Below, one piece after another: positions 1-10,506 of a stretch of 64,000 bases of DNA (its first letter is position 1; every line of letters begins with the position of its first letter). Under the pieces are notes generated by a model, which worked only from the letters and a program-made list of their open reading frames with translations, did not search any database and was not told the origin of the DNA. This stretch comes from Lasiodiplodia sp. COLG20 (lineage: Eukaryota > Ascomycota > Dothideomycetes > Botryosphaeriales > Botryosphaeriaceae): positions 610,501 to 674,500 of the forward strand of contig VNWV01000009.1 of NCBI GenBank assembly GCA_009801085.1. The letters run 5' to 3'. The position numbers were made by a program, and so were the translations under genes.

Positions 1-700
1 GCCATCACGCGCGGAGAGGGATTTGCGGAAGAGGGCAGACACTATGTCGACTGCGCCAGAATATGAAGCGGGTGCTTGCGATTGCCAGTGCAATTGCGCA
101 GGCTGCTTCTGCAACGGAAAGAGTGGCCATGATGTCGGTGGACTTGACTTTGAGTCGAATGTCTTCCAGGCTGGGCCGGGAAGTGCGGAGGCTGGATTAT
201 CACAGGAAGGAACAGAAGGATATCCCGCGGCATTCTCCTGGCGCGACCCCGGCTTTGACGAGCATGTCGACAACCGTTTTGGAGGCTTCGACATGACCAA
301 AGATGGATTCCAACACTCGGAGAGCGATGGGTGCGAGCCATTACGGCGGTCCGTAATCTTGAGAGACTTGGCTACCTTCAATCGGACCGCAACCTCAACC
401 TCTCTGGCCAATGAGGGTGCAAGCGGAGTGGCTAGCGTGGCAAGCTCCGGGTTCCTTCCGCGGAGGGCAGAGACGGTGCAGAATTTGCTGGACTTTGTCG
501 GCTCGTGGGATGAGGCGTCGTCCAGCCCTGGGTGCCATTTCACCGGTCAACCACCGTGGCTCAGTGCGCCAGCATGTGGGAATGTGGGCTATCCGGCAGG
601 AATCCGGGAGGAGGATATGAAGTAGCCGTAGCAGGCGAAATGTCTCGATGGCAAGGGCGTCGGTCGTGGTCATTGTGTCGCCTGATTGGAGGACATGTGT
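1..700. other. unresolved region at window edge; possible partial gene
   Basis: The plus frame beginning at base 2 is open to the stop at 623-625, with in-frame ATGs from 44. Its product has a Cys-rich start (CDCQCNCAGCFC) and a Gly/Asp/Ser-rich body, and resembles no family I know. The complementary minus frame is also open across much of the stretch, so openness alone does not decide the strand. It may be the end of a gene truncated by the window edge, or non-coding. I do not assign a product. Confidence 0.2.
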
Positions 701-2403
701 TAGTGGTTCTTGAACAGTTTATTTCCACCACGTCTTGTACCTCAACCCGTGCCGCGGGTTCGCACGAACCTGCCCGTTTTCGTCGCGTTTCAGCGCTTAT
801 GAAGGGAGCACGACGCCCGACTGCATGCATCTGTTGAGGCAAAACGTTGAAACGGCTCGCCCGCAGGCATGCGCGCCGCCTCCCGGCTGGGCGGGCAGGA
901 GCATCTCCGCTCCGCGGGGGCGCAGAGTCTTATCAGACGATCTGCGCATATCCGTGGGGCGCTGGGTCTAGCGCCGTCCGGGGACAGTCGAGACTCTCGT
1001 TTTCTCGTCCTGACCGGTCTGCGATTGGCCGCGCAGTGGCAACGACCAGCTCTCCGAGTCATCGCTGTGGTGTGAGAGAGGCGCGATGCCTGCAGCAGCC
1101 GGCGGCACGGCGGGTGCGGTGCCGGTGGCCAGCCTGCGGTGAGCAGGCATCGTGAGACGCATGGCCGCCAGAAGCCGCCTCGCTCGCACACCGCATGGAG
1201 CTGCTATCGCGGCGCGATGCCGGCCGATCTCTGCTGCTGGGGCTAGCTTGTTCTCGACCATTCCAGGGTGCGTGCAACCCCAACCGCGCTGGTTGCGAGA
1301 GAAGTGCCTTTTAGCTGCTGGCCTGTCCCTGCCGTGCCGCGTCGACGATTGCACTGGGAGAGTCCGCGTCAGCCTGAACCCCTCCGCACTCTTCGAGTCG
1401 TACCAACCACCAGCCCTCCGCCCCGCCCGCCTGGACTTTGCTCCAGCTCCCGTCTGGGGAGAGAGTGGAGCCCGGCCTCCTGACCGTATATTTTTGGTTG
1501 CTGCACGGCCGTCGCAATACGGAGGGCTCCAGACCTCCTTCCCTCAGGCTCCCACTGATCCATCCTGCTACTCCTTCTCGCCAGCATCGCTGTGTCGTTT
1601 CGCCTCCAGGTGTAGAGCTTGGCGCGTTGCCCGTCCAGCGAGATCCTGCTTCTCCGCCATTGGCCCCGTCGTTGCATCCTTGACCCGCGGCTCCACATTT
1701 CTCGACGTCACTGTCGCCGACGCACCACTTCGACATTTTACCGCACAAGACCGACGTAGCTCGCTCCAGCGACAGCCGTGCTCCAACAGCCCTTCGTCAT
1801 TGTGTCCGCCTGTCTGCGCCGCCCCAACCACTCTCGTCCCAGCCCCGCGTCGAAGAGGTTTGTCTTGCACCTCGCCTGCCCACTCCTGACCCCCTAACCG
1901 TGTCGCAATTTCACTGACCCGACTTGTCAGGCCAATCCACCCATCTCTGGACATATCTCGGTCCCGCCTCTGTGTGCACCTCGGCCGCTACAAATCGACT
2001 AGAGCCTTGTAAAGCGCCCGCCCTCTCGACGCGCCTGGACCTCGAACAACTGCTAGATTGCTGGCCAATTGGGACCCACGAAAAGGAGCTCAGTACCCCA
2101 GTTTCCTTGTGGCTGCAGCTGCTTGCGCACGCGACAACTATTTAACGCCGTTCCGATTTCTTCCGAACACCCTCCGCCCCGCAGTCGGTCGAGCGCCAAT
2201 CGCCGCGCTCCTTCGCCAATATAGCTTGGGACATGCACTGCTGGGTTGGAGACAAGGGCGTTGTTTGACAAAGCTGCCGTTCATATATTCGGTTTGCTGG
2301 CTGAGACATAGACTTCCTTGAGTCTTTGTCTCCATAGAAGCGGCTGCGAGCTGCACGCTACATTCCTTCAGTGTTGTCGAGACGTCTTGTCACACTATAC
2401 GCC
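626..2403. other. gene-free stretch; CT-rich leader/promoter
   Basis: No recognisable gene. From about 1350 to 2400 the plus strand is strongly pyrimidine-rich, as in many filamentous-fungal promoters and long 5' leaders, and it leads directly into the gene starting at 2404. A 245-codon open frame (1152-1889) has Ser/Pro/Arg-rich composition typical of a GC-rich spurious frame and no ATG at its beginning. Confidence 0.5.
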
Positions 2404-4596
2404 ATGTCGTCTTCTTCTTCTCCCCCCCCAAAGCGGCGTTTTGTGCCCGAGCCTGTGGAAACCACAACAAAGTCTTCTCGGAGATTTGCGCCAGAGCCCG
2501 TGGAAACAACAACCAAATCCTCGAGACGATTTGCCCCGGAGCCCGTGGAAACCACGACCAAGTCATCACGGAGGTTTGCACCAGAGCCCGTGGAGACGAC
2601 AGTAAAATCCAGTCGCAGATTCGCCGCCGAGCCGATTGAGACCACGGCCAAGAGCTCGCGGAAGTTTGCCCCGCAACCAGTAGAGACGAGCAGCAGAAGC
2701 AGCAAGGATAGGCCGCCACCTGCGGATGATGCTGCTCCCCGGAGGCGCTTCGCTCCGCAACCCGTCGAAACGACAACGAGAACTAACCGGGCCGGAGCTG
2801 AAAAGGGTGTAAACGGTGCTGACGTGCGGAGCTCCGACACGAGCTTCTCCGATGCTCAAGCTTCTCCGCAGATCGACGGTCCCCCGCAATCAGTAACAAA
2901 GCCCCGACGCAAGTTTGCGCCGCAACTTATTGAGACGGCAAAACGTACCAGGAAATCGGGGGATGTTGGTCCTGCAGTGAATGAGGCAGACAGGACTGAG
3001 GCAACGCCCGATACCGGCACGCGCAGCCCGGCAAGGCGGCCACGCCCTCCGCCTGCACCACTCGCACCTTCGAACACACCTAACGGCACCCTACCCCAAG
3101 TGCCTTCTCTTCGTGAAGCCCGCCGTCTTGGAATACCCAGTCGTAGCGACTCAATTGGTAGCAACCGTTCACACTCCTTCAGAGTCCCTGACCTGGATAC
3201 CATAGAGTCCTCGGAATCCGAAGAGGAACGCACGCCATCCTTGTCTACTTCTCCGTCTGCCGAGTCGGACTCGGAGCAGTCATATCTGTATTACCATGCC
3301 ACCCGGCGCAGGGAGAGCGTAGACGAGCGTTTCTCTGGATATCTGTTGGAAATAGCCGCGAAGGCAGCGGAAAAGCAGATGAGAGAGGCGGCCATGGCGG
3401 CCTTTCCCAACGACGATCACCATGAACCCGTTGCCCATTTCCTTGGTGATGAAGAGGACGATGTAGTGGGTGAGACCATGGAAGATGTGAACGAGGAGCG
3501 TCGCGAATCGTTCACCAAGGTCAACTGGGAGCTACTGGCCATGCAGAAGCACATGGAGGAGAGAGAAGAGAGCCAGGGCAAAGATAAGGGCGAGAAGGTG
3601 AAGAGAGCAGATGAACCCACGAAGAAGAACATTTGGGGTGAGCCTCAATGGGGAGCGAAGTCAACGAAGAACGCATTGGCAGACTCTGCAACGAAGAGCC
3701 CATGGGCGAATCCATTTGCGAACCAGCGCGGCCGCCAAGACGAGCAAGAAATGAAGGGGATGCAGCGAGGGGCACGGCCGCCGATGCTTGGTAGCGAAAT
3801 AGTTTTCCCCCGCTGCCCTTCACCAGAACCCGCCAAGTTCGATGTCACGCAAGGCTCCGAGGCTCTGAGGAACTCCATGTGCTACCTAACGGAGCAGAGT
3901 CAGCCCTCAGAGCCCCAGGGTTTGTGGTGGCACGAGCAGAAGAAGGAGCCAAGGAAACAGGCGACGAAGCCGACAGGACTATCTGCCAAAGAAGGACGAT
4001 CAAAGCCGCCAACTCTGTGGTCAAATCCCGGTAGCCGTCCACCCAGTCCAGCTGGCCTGTGGAATGGGTGCTGCCGTGGGCCCGGCTCGAGGGAGAGCAC
4101 CAAGCAAGCGGGCATGCTTACGCCACGGATCGAAGTCGACAATCCCTTCGACAGTCCACCGCCAACTCCTGCAAGAGCGCCGCCATCTCCACCGCCTTCC
4201 AATCCTGACATTGCAAGCATTGACGACAAGCTTGCTGCTCAAAAGGCACTGGAAGAGGAATTCGACGATGCCTTCGTGACGCAGGTGTACAACTACCTGT
4301 CCCTCGGATATCCTTCGCTGGCACGGAAATTCGATGATGAGCTGAGCAAGATCAGCCGCATCCCGGTTGAAGAACTGCGGCAGGACGATGAGCTCGCCCA
4401 GGCAAGAGGGTACATTCGGCTTGGTGAGGATAACAACGCCAGAGATGCAGGCATCACTGAAGATACTTGCATGCGTTGGAGGGCGTTGAGGACGTACATT
4501 TTCGAGTGGGCCAAGCAGCAGCCACGCTTTCTACATGCGGGCTATGCCCTCGGTGGGTTTGGTGTTGCTGCACGGCGTGGTAGTTGGGCGTGGTAG
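2404..4596 (+). CDS. fungal orphan with N-terminal RRFAPEPVETT tandem repeats
   Basis: Single-exon gene of 730 aa. The ATG at 2404 has a good context (cgccATGtc); the open frame extends upstream without another ATG. Residues about 9-185 carry eight copies of a roughly 15-residue unit with core R-[RK]-F-A-P-[EQ]-P-[VI]-E-T-T, five of them contiguous. The middle is long, disordered, Pro/Ser-rich, with scattered acidic stretches and W-containing motifs. The last ~120 residues (from DDKLAAQKALEEEFDDAFV) look like a folded helical domain and should be the conserved part. I believe similar proteins occur across Pezizomycotina without assigned function. No signal peptide or membrane segment. The product is probably intracellular; no function can be stated. 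Confidence 0.8.
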   Translation: MSSSSSPPPKRRFVPEPVETTTKSSRRFAPEPVETTTKSSRRFAPEPVETTTKSSRRFAPEPVETTVKSSRRFAAEPIETTAKSSRKFAPQPVETSSRSSKDRPPPADDAAPRRRFAPQPVETTTRTNRAGAEKGVNGADVRSSDTSFSDAQASPQIDGPPQSVTKPRRKFAPQLIETAKRTRKSGDVGPAVNEADRTEATPDTGTRSPARRPRPPPAPLAPSNTPNGTLPQVPSLREARRLGIPSRSDSIGSNRSHSFRVPDLDTIESSESEEERTPSLSTSPSAESDSEQSYLYYHATRRRESVDERFSGYLLEIAAKAAEKQMREAAMAAFPNDDHHEPVAHFLGDEEDDVVGETMEDVNEERRESFTKVNWELLAMQKHMEEREESQGKDKGEKVKRADEPTKKNIWGEPQWGAKSTKNALADSATKSPWANPFANQRGRQDEQEMKGMQRGARPPMLGSEIVFPRCPSPEPAKFDVTQGSEALRNSMCYLTEQSQPSEPQGLWWHEQKKEPRKQATKPTGLSAKEGRSKPPTLWSNPGSRPPSPAGLWNGCCRGPGSRESTKQAGMLTPRIEVDNPFDSPPPTPARAPPSPPPSNPDIASIDDKLAAQKALEEEFDDAFVTQVYNYLSLGYPSLARKFDDELSKISRIPVEELRQDDELAQARGYIRLGEDNNARDAGITEDTCMRWRALRTYIFEWAKQQPRFLHAGYALGGFGVAARRGSWAW
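2425..2960 (+). repeat. in-frame 45-nt tandem repeat (15-residue peptide unit)
   Basis: Copies of the unit RRFAPEPVETTTKSS run back to back from about 2430 to 2695. Two further diverged copies lie near 2742-2790 (RRFAPQPVETT) and 2905-2950 (RRKFAPQLIET). Synonymous differences among the copies (for example gagcctgtggaa, gagcccgtggaa, gagcccgtggag) show that they are old or selected at the protein level, not a fresh slippage product. Confidence 0.8.
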
Positions 4597-5087
4597 ACAT
4601 ACGCAATGAGTAATGGGCAAGGCTGTACACATCCTTGACGGGATTGCTCACCACGGAGGGTTCTTGGAGCGTTTTTCTTACATTTACTTCTAGCATTTGG
4701 TTGGCGTTGCGTTGTTTACTGCTGATGGGAGATTGAGCACGGCGTTGGAACATGAGTGCGAATCTGCGTGCGCGCGGAGCGGATCCAAGAGCGCTATTGC
4801 CATTCCTAGGTTGAGCCGAGCGAAGCTTTGAAATTGACAAAGGATTGTTTTGTGTAAATGTGGGACTGTGATAGGAACACAGAGGTTGCATCATCGGCCT
4901 GCGAACCCCGCCGTGTCGTGCCGCCGCTAATCCAGACTGTCGGGAGTCGGTCTAAATCTCGGCGGTGCACGGGCCTCGCGTTTCGTCTGCTCAGCGCCAT
5001 GAGCTTCTGCCCGCTAACCCTCCGACTTCCTCTCCTCGCCGACTCCCTTTTGCAACGCGTCCTGCTTGCGGCGCCTTCTTCGCTATC
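4597..5087 (+). other. intergenic, 3' end and next promoter
   Basis: 491 bp between two genes on the same strand. It contains the 3' trailer of the repeat-protein gene and the CT-rich promoter of the PWI/RS gene. No coding signal seen. Confidence 0.5.
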
Positions 5088-6603
5088 ATGCAGCTGTCCG
5101 CAGCCGACATGAAGCTCTTGAAGAGCACCAAGTTCCCGCCCGAATTCGAAGAGAAGGTCGACACGACCAAGGTGCAGATGGACATCATGAAGAAGTGAGC
5201 TCACCCCCGCTATCCTTCCAAGACCATGCTAATGACGGAAAGATGGATTGCCACCAAGGTCCAGCAAATCCTCGAGACCGACGACGACATGGTAGTTGAC
5301 TTCATCTACAATCTGCTCGACGGAGAGCGCTACGTACGTTGTCCAGACAAACCTTGCTCCCCCAGCCTGCCCCGCTGACGTCGTCCCGCAGCCCGACCCG
5401 AAGAAGCTTCAGATCGCTCTCGGCGGTTTCCTTCACGATGATGCCCCGCGTTTTGTCAGGGAGTTCTGGAACCTGTGTCTCAGCGCCCAAAGCAACAAGG
5501 ATACTCTTGGTGTTCCTCGAGAACTGCTGGAGATGAAGAAGGATGAGATGAAGCAGGATAAGGTAGATGCTACCCCGTTTGCTGCTCACGAATCCAGCTG
5601 ACGATTGCGCTTGTAGAAAGCACAGGAGAAGGCAGCCGAGGAGGCCCGTAGGCGCCGCGACAACGAACGCGAACGGGAAGAAGATCTTGACCGCACTCGC
5701 GAGAGGGAACGTCGCGAACGCGACCACAACAGGGACCGACCTCGTGGCAGGGGCCGCGGTGGTGGACGCGGTGGCTCTGCATACTCATACCGTCCTGGAC
5801 GCTCCCGCTCCCGCTCGCCACCGCCTTACCGCCGTGGCCATGATGAATTCCGCCGTCCGCCTCGTACGGATTCCTACGTTCCCGCTGGCCGGGGCAGGCG
5901 CAGGGACTATTCGCCTCGTCCCTCCATGTCTCGCAGCCGCTCCCGCTCTCGCTCTGCAACGCCTCCACGCCGTCGCCGTCGCCCTTCATACAGCCGCTCT
6001 CCGTCCCGTTCTGTCAGTCCTCGTCGTAGCCATGGCGGTCGCCGCTACAGCAGAGACAAGTCCCGTTCACGCAGCCCTGTTGGAAGATCGAGGCGGGCCA
6101 GGAGCCCCGCCCGTGGTGATGATCGAGCCCGACCTTCCGCGTCGCCCGAGACATCTCGCTCACGCTCGCCTAGACGCCGCCGCGGCAGAGACCGTTCGCC
6201 TTCGGCTGCATCTGACAGTCGCTCTCCACCTCCACGCTCGCGCAGGGACCGCTCCCGGCGCCGTTATACTCGCTCACCGTCCACATCCCGCTCGCGTAGT
6301 CCCCGTCGCTCTGATCACAAGCAAAAGAGATCTCCCTCCTCCTCTGACGACGACAGAGACAAGCGCGCTGATGTTCGCAAGGATCGTGATCGTCGCGACC
6401 GCCGCCGCAAGCGTAGTTACAGCAGAAGCCAAAGCCCACGCAGGGATCACAAGCGGCGTCGTTCCCCTGACAGGTATGAGCCAGAGAAGAGGCGCAAGAA
6501 CACATCATCCGTTGAGCCATCTCCTCCGCGGGCGGACCGCAAGTCTTCTCCAGCTTCCGACGCCTCTATGCGTGATGCGGCGGAGAACAAGGTTGGTGAA
6601 TAA
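5088..6603 (+). CDS. PWI-domain SR-related splicing factor (SRRM1-like)
   Basis: Four exons: 5088-5194, 5243-5333, 5392-5562 and 5617-6603, joined by 48-, 58- and 54-bp GT-AG introns, giving 451 aa in a continuous frame. Exons 1-3 encode an N-terminal PWI domain (residues about 8-115): FPPEFEEKVDTTKVQMDIMK, then KKWIATKVQQIL, then DDDMVVDFIYNLL. PWI domains bind nucleic acid and occur in splicing factors. A charged helix follows, then a ~300-residue tail rich in RS/SR, RGG-like and RRR runs (many SRSRSRSRS stretches), as in the splicing coactivator SRRM1/SRm160. It likely acts in nuclear speckle-type splicing and 3'-end processing. The tail is also open in a second plus frame because of its repetitive composition. 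Confidence 0.9.
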
Positions 6604-6973
6604 TCTTGCGGATTGAGAGACCATTCCTCTTCATTGCCCACAAGGTGCTTTCTTTTCAATTCGACGTCGCCTTGTGTCAATTAGACGAATCAACAAAAGC
6701 CAATGCTCTTCCACGCCTCCGGCGCAGCTTGTCTTGAGTCCCCGAAAAACGTCTGGGAAACAGGTTCTACTTGCTGGCGGTTCAACAAATGCTGCTCCAT
6801 TTTCGTTATCAAAAACTCATGGGAAGGCGCCACTACAACTAATCAGCCACCATTCCCGATTCTACACGGCTGTCTTTACTCTGGGCGCCAGCGAAGGTCT
6901 TTCTTTGGACTGCACTTCCCAATTAACTTTCCCACTAAGCGCCACGTGTACAAACGAAAATGCAGCCTAGCAA
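6604..6973. other. convergent 3' trailers
   Basis: 370 bp between the ends of a plus-strand and a minus-strand gene. Short open frames only; no coding signal. Confidence 0.5.
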
Positions 6974-8091
6974 CTAGCAAGTTTCATTCAAGATGGCATG
7001 CTTGGCATGCCCCTCATACTTGACTTGAATTTTCATGCTCTCAAGCACAGCGCTCTTGCAGTCCTTTCGGCGGATGTCCATTCCTCTAAAGGCGCCGTGG
7101 GTGCTCTCCCACTCGAAAGGAGCAACGGCTTTCCACATGGCGTGGATCTCCGGTGGAGAAAGGGGGATCATATTCGGAATGGACCACATGAAAGAATAGG
7201 ACGTCGTACCGGGAGGTCGATCATGGTGGTAGAGTCCAGACTAGTGAGTTTTAGCTTTCATCAATGAAAAGGCTTTCTCGTCGCCAGAAAAGGAGAGAAT
7301 GCGACTTACTGGCACGGTGACGAAGGTGTCGGCGATCATAAGATGCTTCTTCCACAACAGGACCAGGCTGCCCGGGAAGTGCCCACCCGTCTTTATAGCG
7401 GTCACATTGGGCAGGATGGTCTCGACAGAATGGGTGATCAGGCGGCGGATAGGCGATGAAGATGAATCGGCGCGATTAAACCAGGAGCTATCCTCCGCCG
7501 AGGTATATATCGGGACGTCGAAAGCACGGGCCCATTCGATGTGTGTAGTGTAGTAATGCGGGTGGGAGATCACGATGGCGCGGAGAGGGCCGCGAGAATT
7601 GATCTTTCACGTGTGCAATTAGCCTTTGGAGTGCAGGCTGTGTGTTCGCAAAAAATGCTTACGAAGTCGATAGTCTTGGAGTCGAGATAGGTGATGAGGT
7701 CCCAGAGTACGTTGCCCTCGGGCGTCTCAATCAGGATTGCACGCTGGCCGATGGCGAACTATGGCGATATTAGCACACACAAGGAGGGTTATTGCCAGCG
7801 GTCCCCGCACTTTCGGCTCCGTCCATATCGACCACATGCCTTTTTCTTCGGCATCCTGTTCCCATCTGTTCTCGTAGTGCTCTCGCAGCTTAGCTAGACT
7901 CGTCCATGCTTGGCCCGTGGGAGGAACGAATTGGCGGGGGTCCTACACACAGCTGTGAGCATCGCGGAAGAAATCGGCATGAGTCGTGAACATACGTCAC
8001 ATATTCTGCAGCTAGGAAGAGGCTCGGAGGCGGGTACGTCGAATTGCGTGCCGCACGTGTGGCATATCAGGAGGTTTTCTGCATCAGTCAT
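6974..8091 (-). CDS. metallo-beta-lactamase-fold protein with N-terminal CxxC zinc motif
   Basis: Five exons on the minus strand: 8091-7996, 7942-7811, 7758-7663, 7603-7310 and 7240-6974, giving 294 aa with all joints in frame. C10/C13 and C28/C31 form a small zinc-ribbon-like module (CHTCG, CRIC). The body then shows the metallo-beta-lactamase fold: AILIETPEGNVLWD (first strand pair), VISHPHYYTTH (residues 119-129, metal-binding region), TGGHFPGS and a later IADTF. Family members are metal-dependent hydrolases. The canonical HxHxDH Asp is not obvious: the segment reads H-P-H-Y-Y-T-T-H, a form I associate with a fungal MBL subgroup. Substrate unknown. No signal peptide; probably cytosolic. 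Confidence 0.85.
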
Positions 8092-8396
8092 GGTGGATGG
8101 GCCTGTAGTCTGCCAGAGCTGCTCACTAGAGCCCTGGTCTACTTATGGTACCGACTAACTGCGGGGCTAATCCGAGTTGGCAAAGGTGGGGTCGGAAGGA
8201 CAAGAGTGAGGTCACCATGCCTATGCCCACCTACGCGAGAGTGGGTGAATTCACCATCAAACCTGATGTCAAATAGCCTGATAAAAAAAAAAGCCATGCT
8301 ATTCTGTCTACTCGCCAACCCGCCTTGGCCTATGTTCAAGGTATCACAATGTCGCCGGAAATAAAAGCATCACTAATAGGCCGTAGAAGTCATATC
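8092..8396. other. short intergenic region
   Basis: 305 bp upstream of the metallo-beta-lactamase-fold gene and downstream of the fasciclin gene. It contains a 10-nt A run (about 8283-8292) and otherwise nothing recognisable. Confidence 0.5.
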
Positions 8397-9072
8397 TCAC
8401 GCGTAGTTCAAGACGCCCTTGATAATCCAGATCTCACCGTTGGCAACTTTGTCAGCGACGCTGGAAACCTCGATGTCGCCGGGTTGAAGCTGCGCCACTA
8501 TCAGTACTCGGCCGAGTATATGTATCTCCCGGTAACGTTACCATCTTCTTGCCATCCTTGATCTCGTACCAGACCGTGTTTCCTCCGAGCGACTGGATCT
8601 TGTGGTTCTCTTTCCACGGGCTTTCGGGTATGATGTGCGCGTTCACAAAACGCTCCAAATTTTTCTGCGCACGAGATGAGCCATCGGCTCCCTCGTACGC
8701 GTTTGCACCCAAGGACTCGTACTCCCTGGGGTCCTCCCAGGGCTTGCGCGGCAGTGCGTGGATAGCGCTGTTGTCGGGTGCCAGAATGGTGGCGTTCTGG
8801 GATCCATCATTCAAACGGGCAGCAACGGAGTCGACATCTCGCGTGAAACCGCTGAAGATGTTGATGCTCCGATCCTTACCCACCACGTCGGACAGGATCG
8901 GGGCGTCGTTGGACGAGGAGCCGGGTGGCATGGTGATGCTGGGGATGTTGAATGATGGCACCTGGTCGAGCACGTCGATGAGTTTCTCTCGCCACAGGGG
9001 TCCAGCCCGAGCAGATGACCCGAAGAAGAGAGTGTAAGTGAGTAGAGATCCTAGAAGCAGAGGGTGCCGCAT
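8397..9072 (-). CDS. secreted fasciclin (FAS1)-domain protein
   Basis: Two exons, 9072-8542 and 8489-8397, joined by a 52-bp intron, give 207 aa. Residues 1-23 form a signal peptide (LLLGSLLTYTLFFGSSARA). The rest is a single FAS1 domain: ILSDVVGKDRSINIFSGF, then NATILAPDNSAIHALPRKPW (H1 motif region), VNAHIIPE, and after the intron the H2-like end DIEVSSVADKVANGEIWII ending in KGVLNYA. FAS1 domains act in adhesion and cell-surface contacts. No GPI signal or membrane helix is seen at the C terminus, so a secreted, ER-luminal or wall-associated location is likely. Without the splice, the frame ends in an unrelated tail, which supports the intron. Confidence 0.85.
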
Positions 9073-9370
9073 ATTTGGAAGGTTGGGTTGTCAGGTTTAT
9101 TATGGGTTGGCAGGCGGCTGGGCTCTGGATGGGGAGACCACCCTCCCCCGGCCGTGCGTCATCGGGTGGCACATGCGGCGCTATCTTATCGGCACGTGTT
9201 ACTGTTGTTAGCGCGTTTTCCCTGCTCGCTTAGGTAGGCGCGCGCGCCTAAGCTTCCATTACTTCCTCTTCGGCTGCTGCTGCCTCTCATCCGCGTCGAC
9301 GTGGACACAACAACATCGACCGGTGACTATACGCATACTCAGGTGGGCACAGGCCTACAGCTGGCTCAAG

Positions 9371-10506
9371 ATGGTCTTTTCTTCCCCCCTCGTCCAAACC
9401 TCCGAGGTGAGTGGTGGAAGGTTCGCACGTGTCGCTCATCGAGCTCACATACTTCGTAGGAGGAGTTTCGCGAGTTCGGTCGCAAGCACTTTCCCGGCGA
9501 GCCACAGCCGACTTTTCTTCCACCGTTCGTGGCGCCTTCAGCCAACCCGCAGACTCCGACCAAGACGTCTCCGAATCCAGCTATCTTCGATACTGCCTAT
9601 AACGCCGGTTTCACCTCAGGTGCTAACTTCGGACACGCTGCTGGACACGCTGCCGGCTATGCCGAGGGCTTCAATGCCGCACTTGCTCAACTCGGTATCC
9701 AGACTGCCAAAGCCGCCGCGCCCGCTGAGCCGGATCGCAACCGCATGCAGGTCGAAGTTGAAGACCAAGTCCACACAGCTGATGGTGAGGCGTACTACGA
9801 GGAAGAGGAAGATTTGGGCTTCTATTCCGATGGTGCCAAGCGCACTATCGATGACGAGGATATCCAGTTCTATCGTCGCTCTGAGCTCATGCAGATGTTG
9901 AGGGATGCTAAGCGCCGTGTTGCTGAGCGCAAGGAGCGCGAGGCGGAGGAGCAGATGGAGAATGAGGCAGACCTTAAGATCGAGACGGAGATGGAAGCAC
10001 AGAAGAATAGCGAGGCCCATGAGCAAGACGTCCCGGGTGCTAAGGAGCACAACGCTGCCGAGCAGGCCAAACTGAATGAGGTTCACAGCCAGACTGGACA
10101 TGATGCCGAGGTTGCCCATGAGGATACCAACCCTGACAAGTCGTCTATCGGTGGCGCGTCGATCGGGTTGACTTTCGTCAAGCCAGATGTCGCCGGCTCT
10201 ACCGACGCTAGTTCCAAAATCCCTCAGCCCGTGGCCATGTCGAAGGCGGCTCCGAGCGAAGTCATCGAGGCGGAGCACACGGACGGACGTGCCTCGACCA
10301 CACAGCGGGTTGGTGACGAGTCGTGTAAGCGCCCAAATCCTCACATTTCGAAGAAGAAGATGACTGCTACTTTAGAAGCAAACAGGGGCAAGAAGCGCAA
10401 GCGTATTACACGCGAACCGCGTCCTGATGATGAAGGCATCACCTACCGCAGAATTGCTCGCGAGCTGGATGAAATGCCGAGCGAGTCGGTGGAGCTTGAT
10501 TATTGA
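9371..10506 (+). CDS. acidic, Glu/Ala-rich fungal protein of unknown function
   Basis: Two exons, 9371-9406 and 9460-10506, with a 53-bp intron give 360 aa starting MVFSSPLVQTSE. The N-terminal third contains a Gly/Ala/His segment (GANFGHAAGHAAGYAEGFN, about residues 60-85). The middle (about 125-185) is a charged, probably coiled-coil helix rich in E/K/A. The C terminus has a basic cluster (KKRKRITREPRP) that could be a nuclear localisation signal. No known domain. The first exon is inferred from a good GTGAGT donor and an acceptor restoring the frame. The divergent upstream neighbour is the fasciclin gene, 298 bp away. Confidence 0.7.

Noticed and set aside
1152..1889. 245-codon open plus frame
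   Set aside because: No ATG at its start, Arg/Ser/Pro low-complexity product, other strand equally open; fits CT-rich promoter DNA.
5567..6616. 349-codon open plus frame overlapping the RS domain
   Set aside because: Alternative frame of the RS-repeat exon; the spliced PWI/RS frame explains the sequence.
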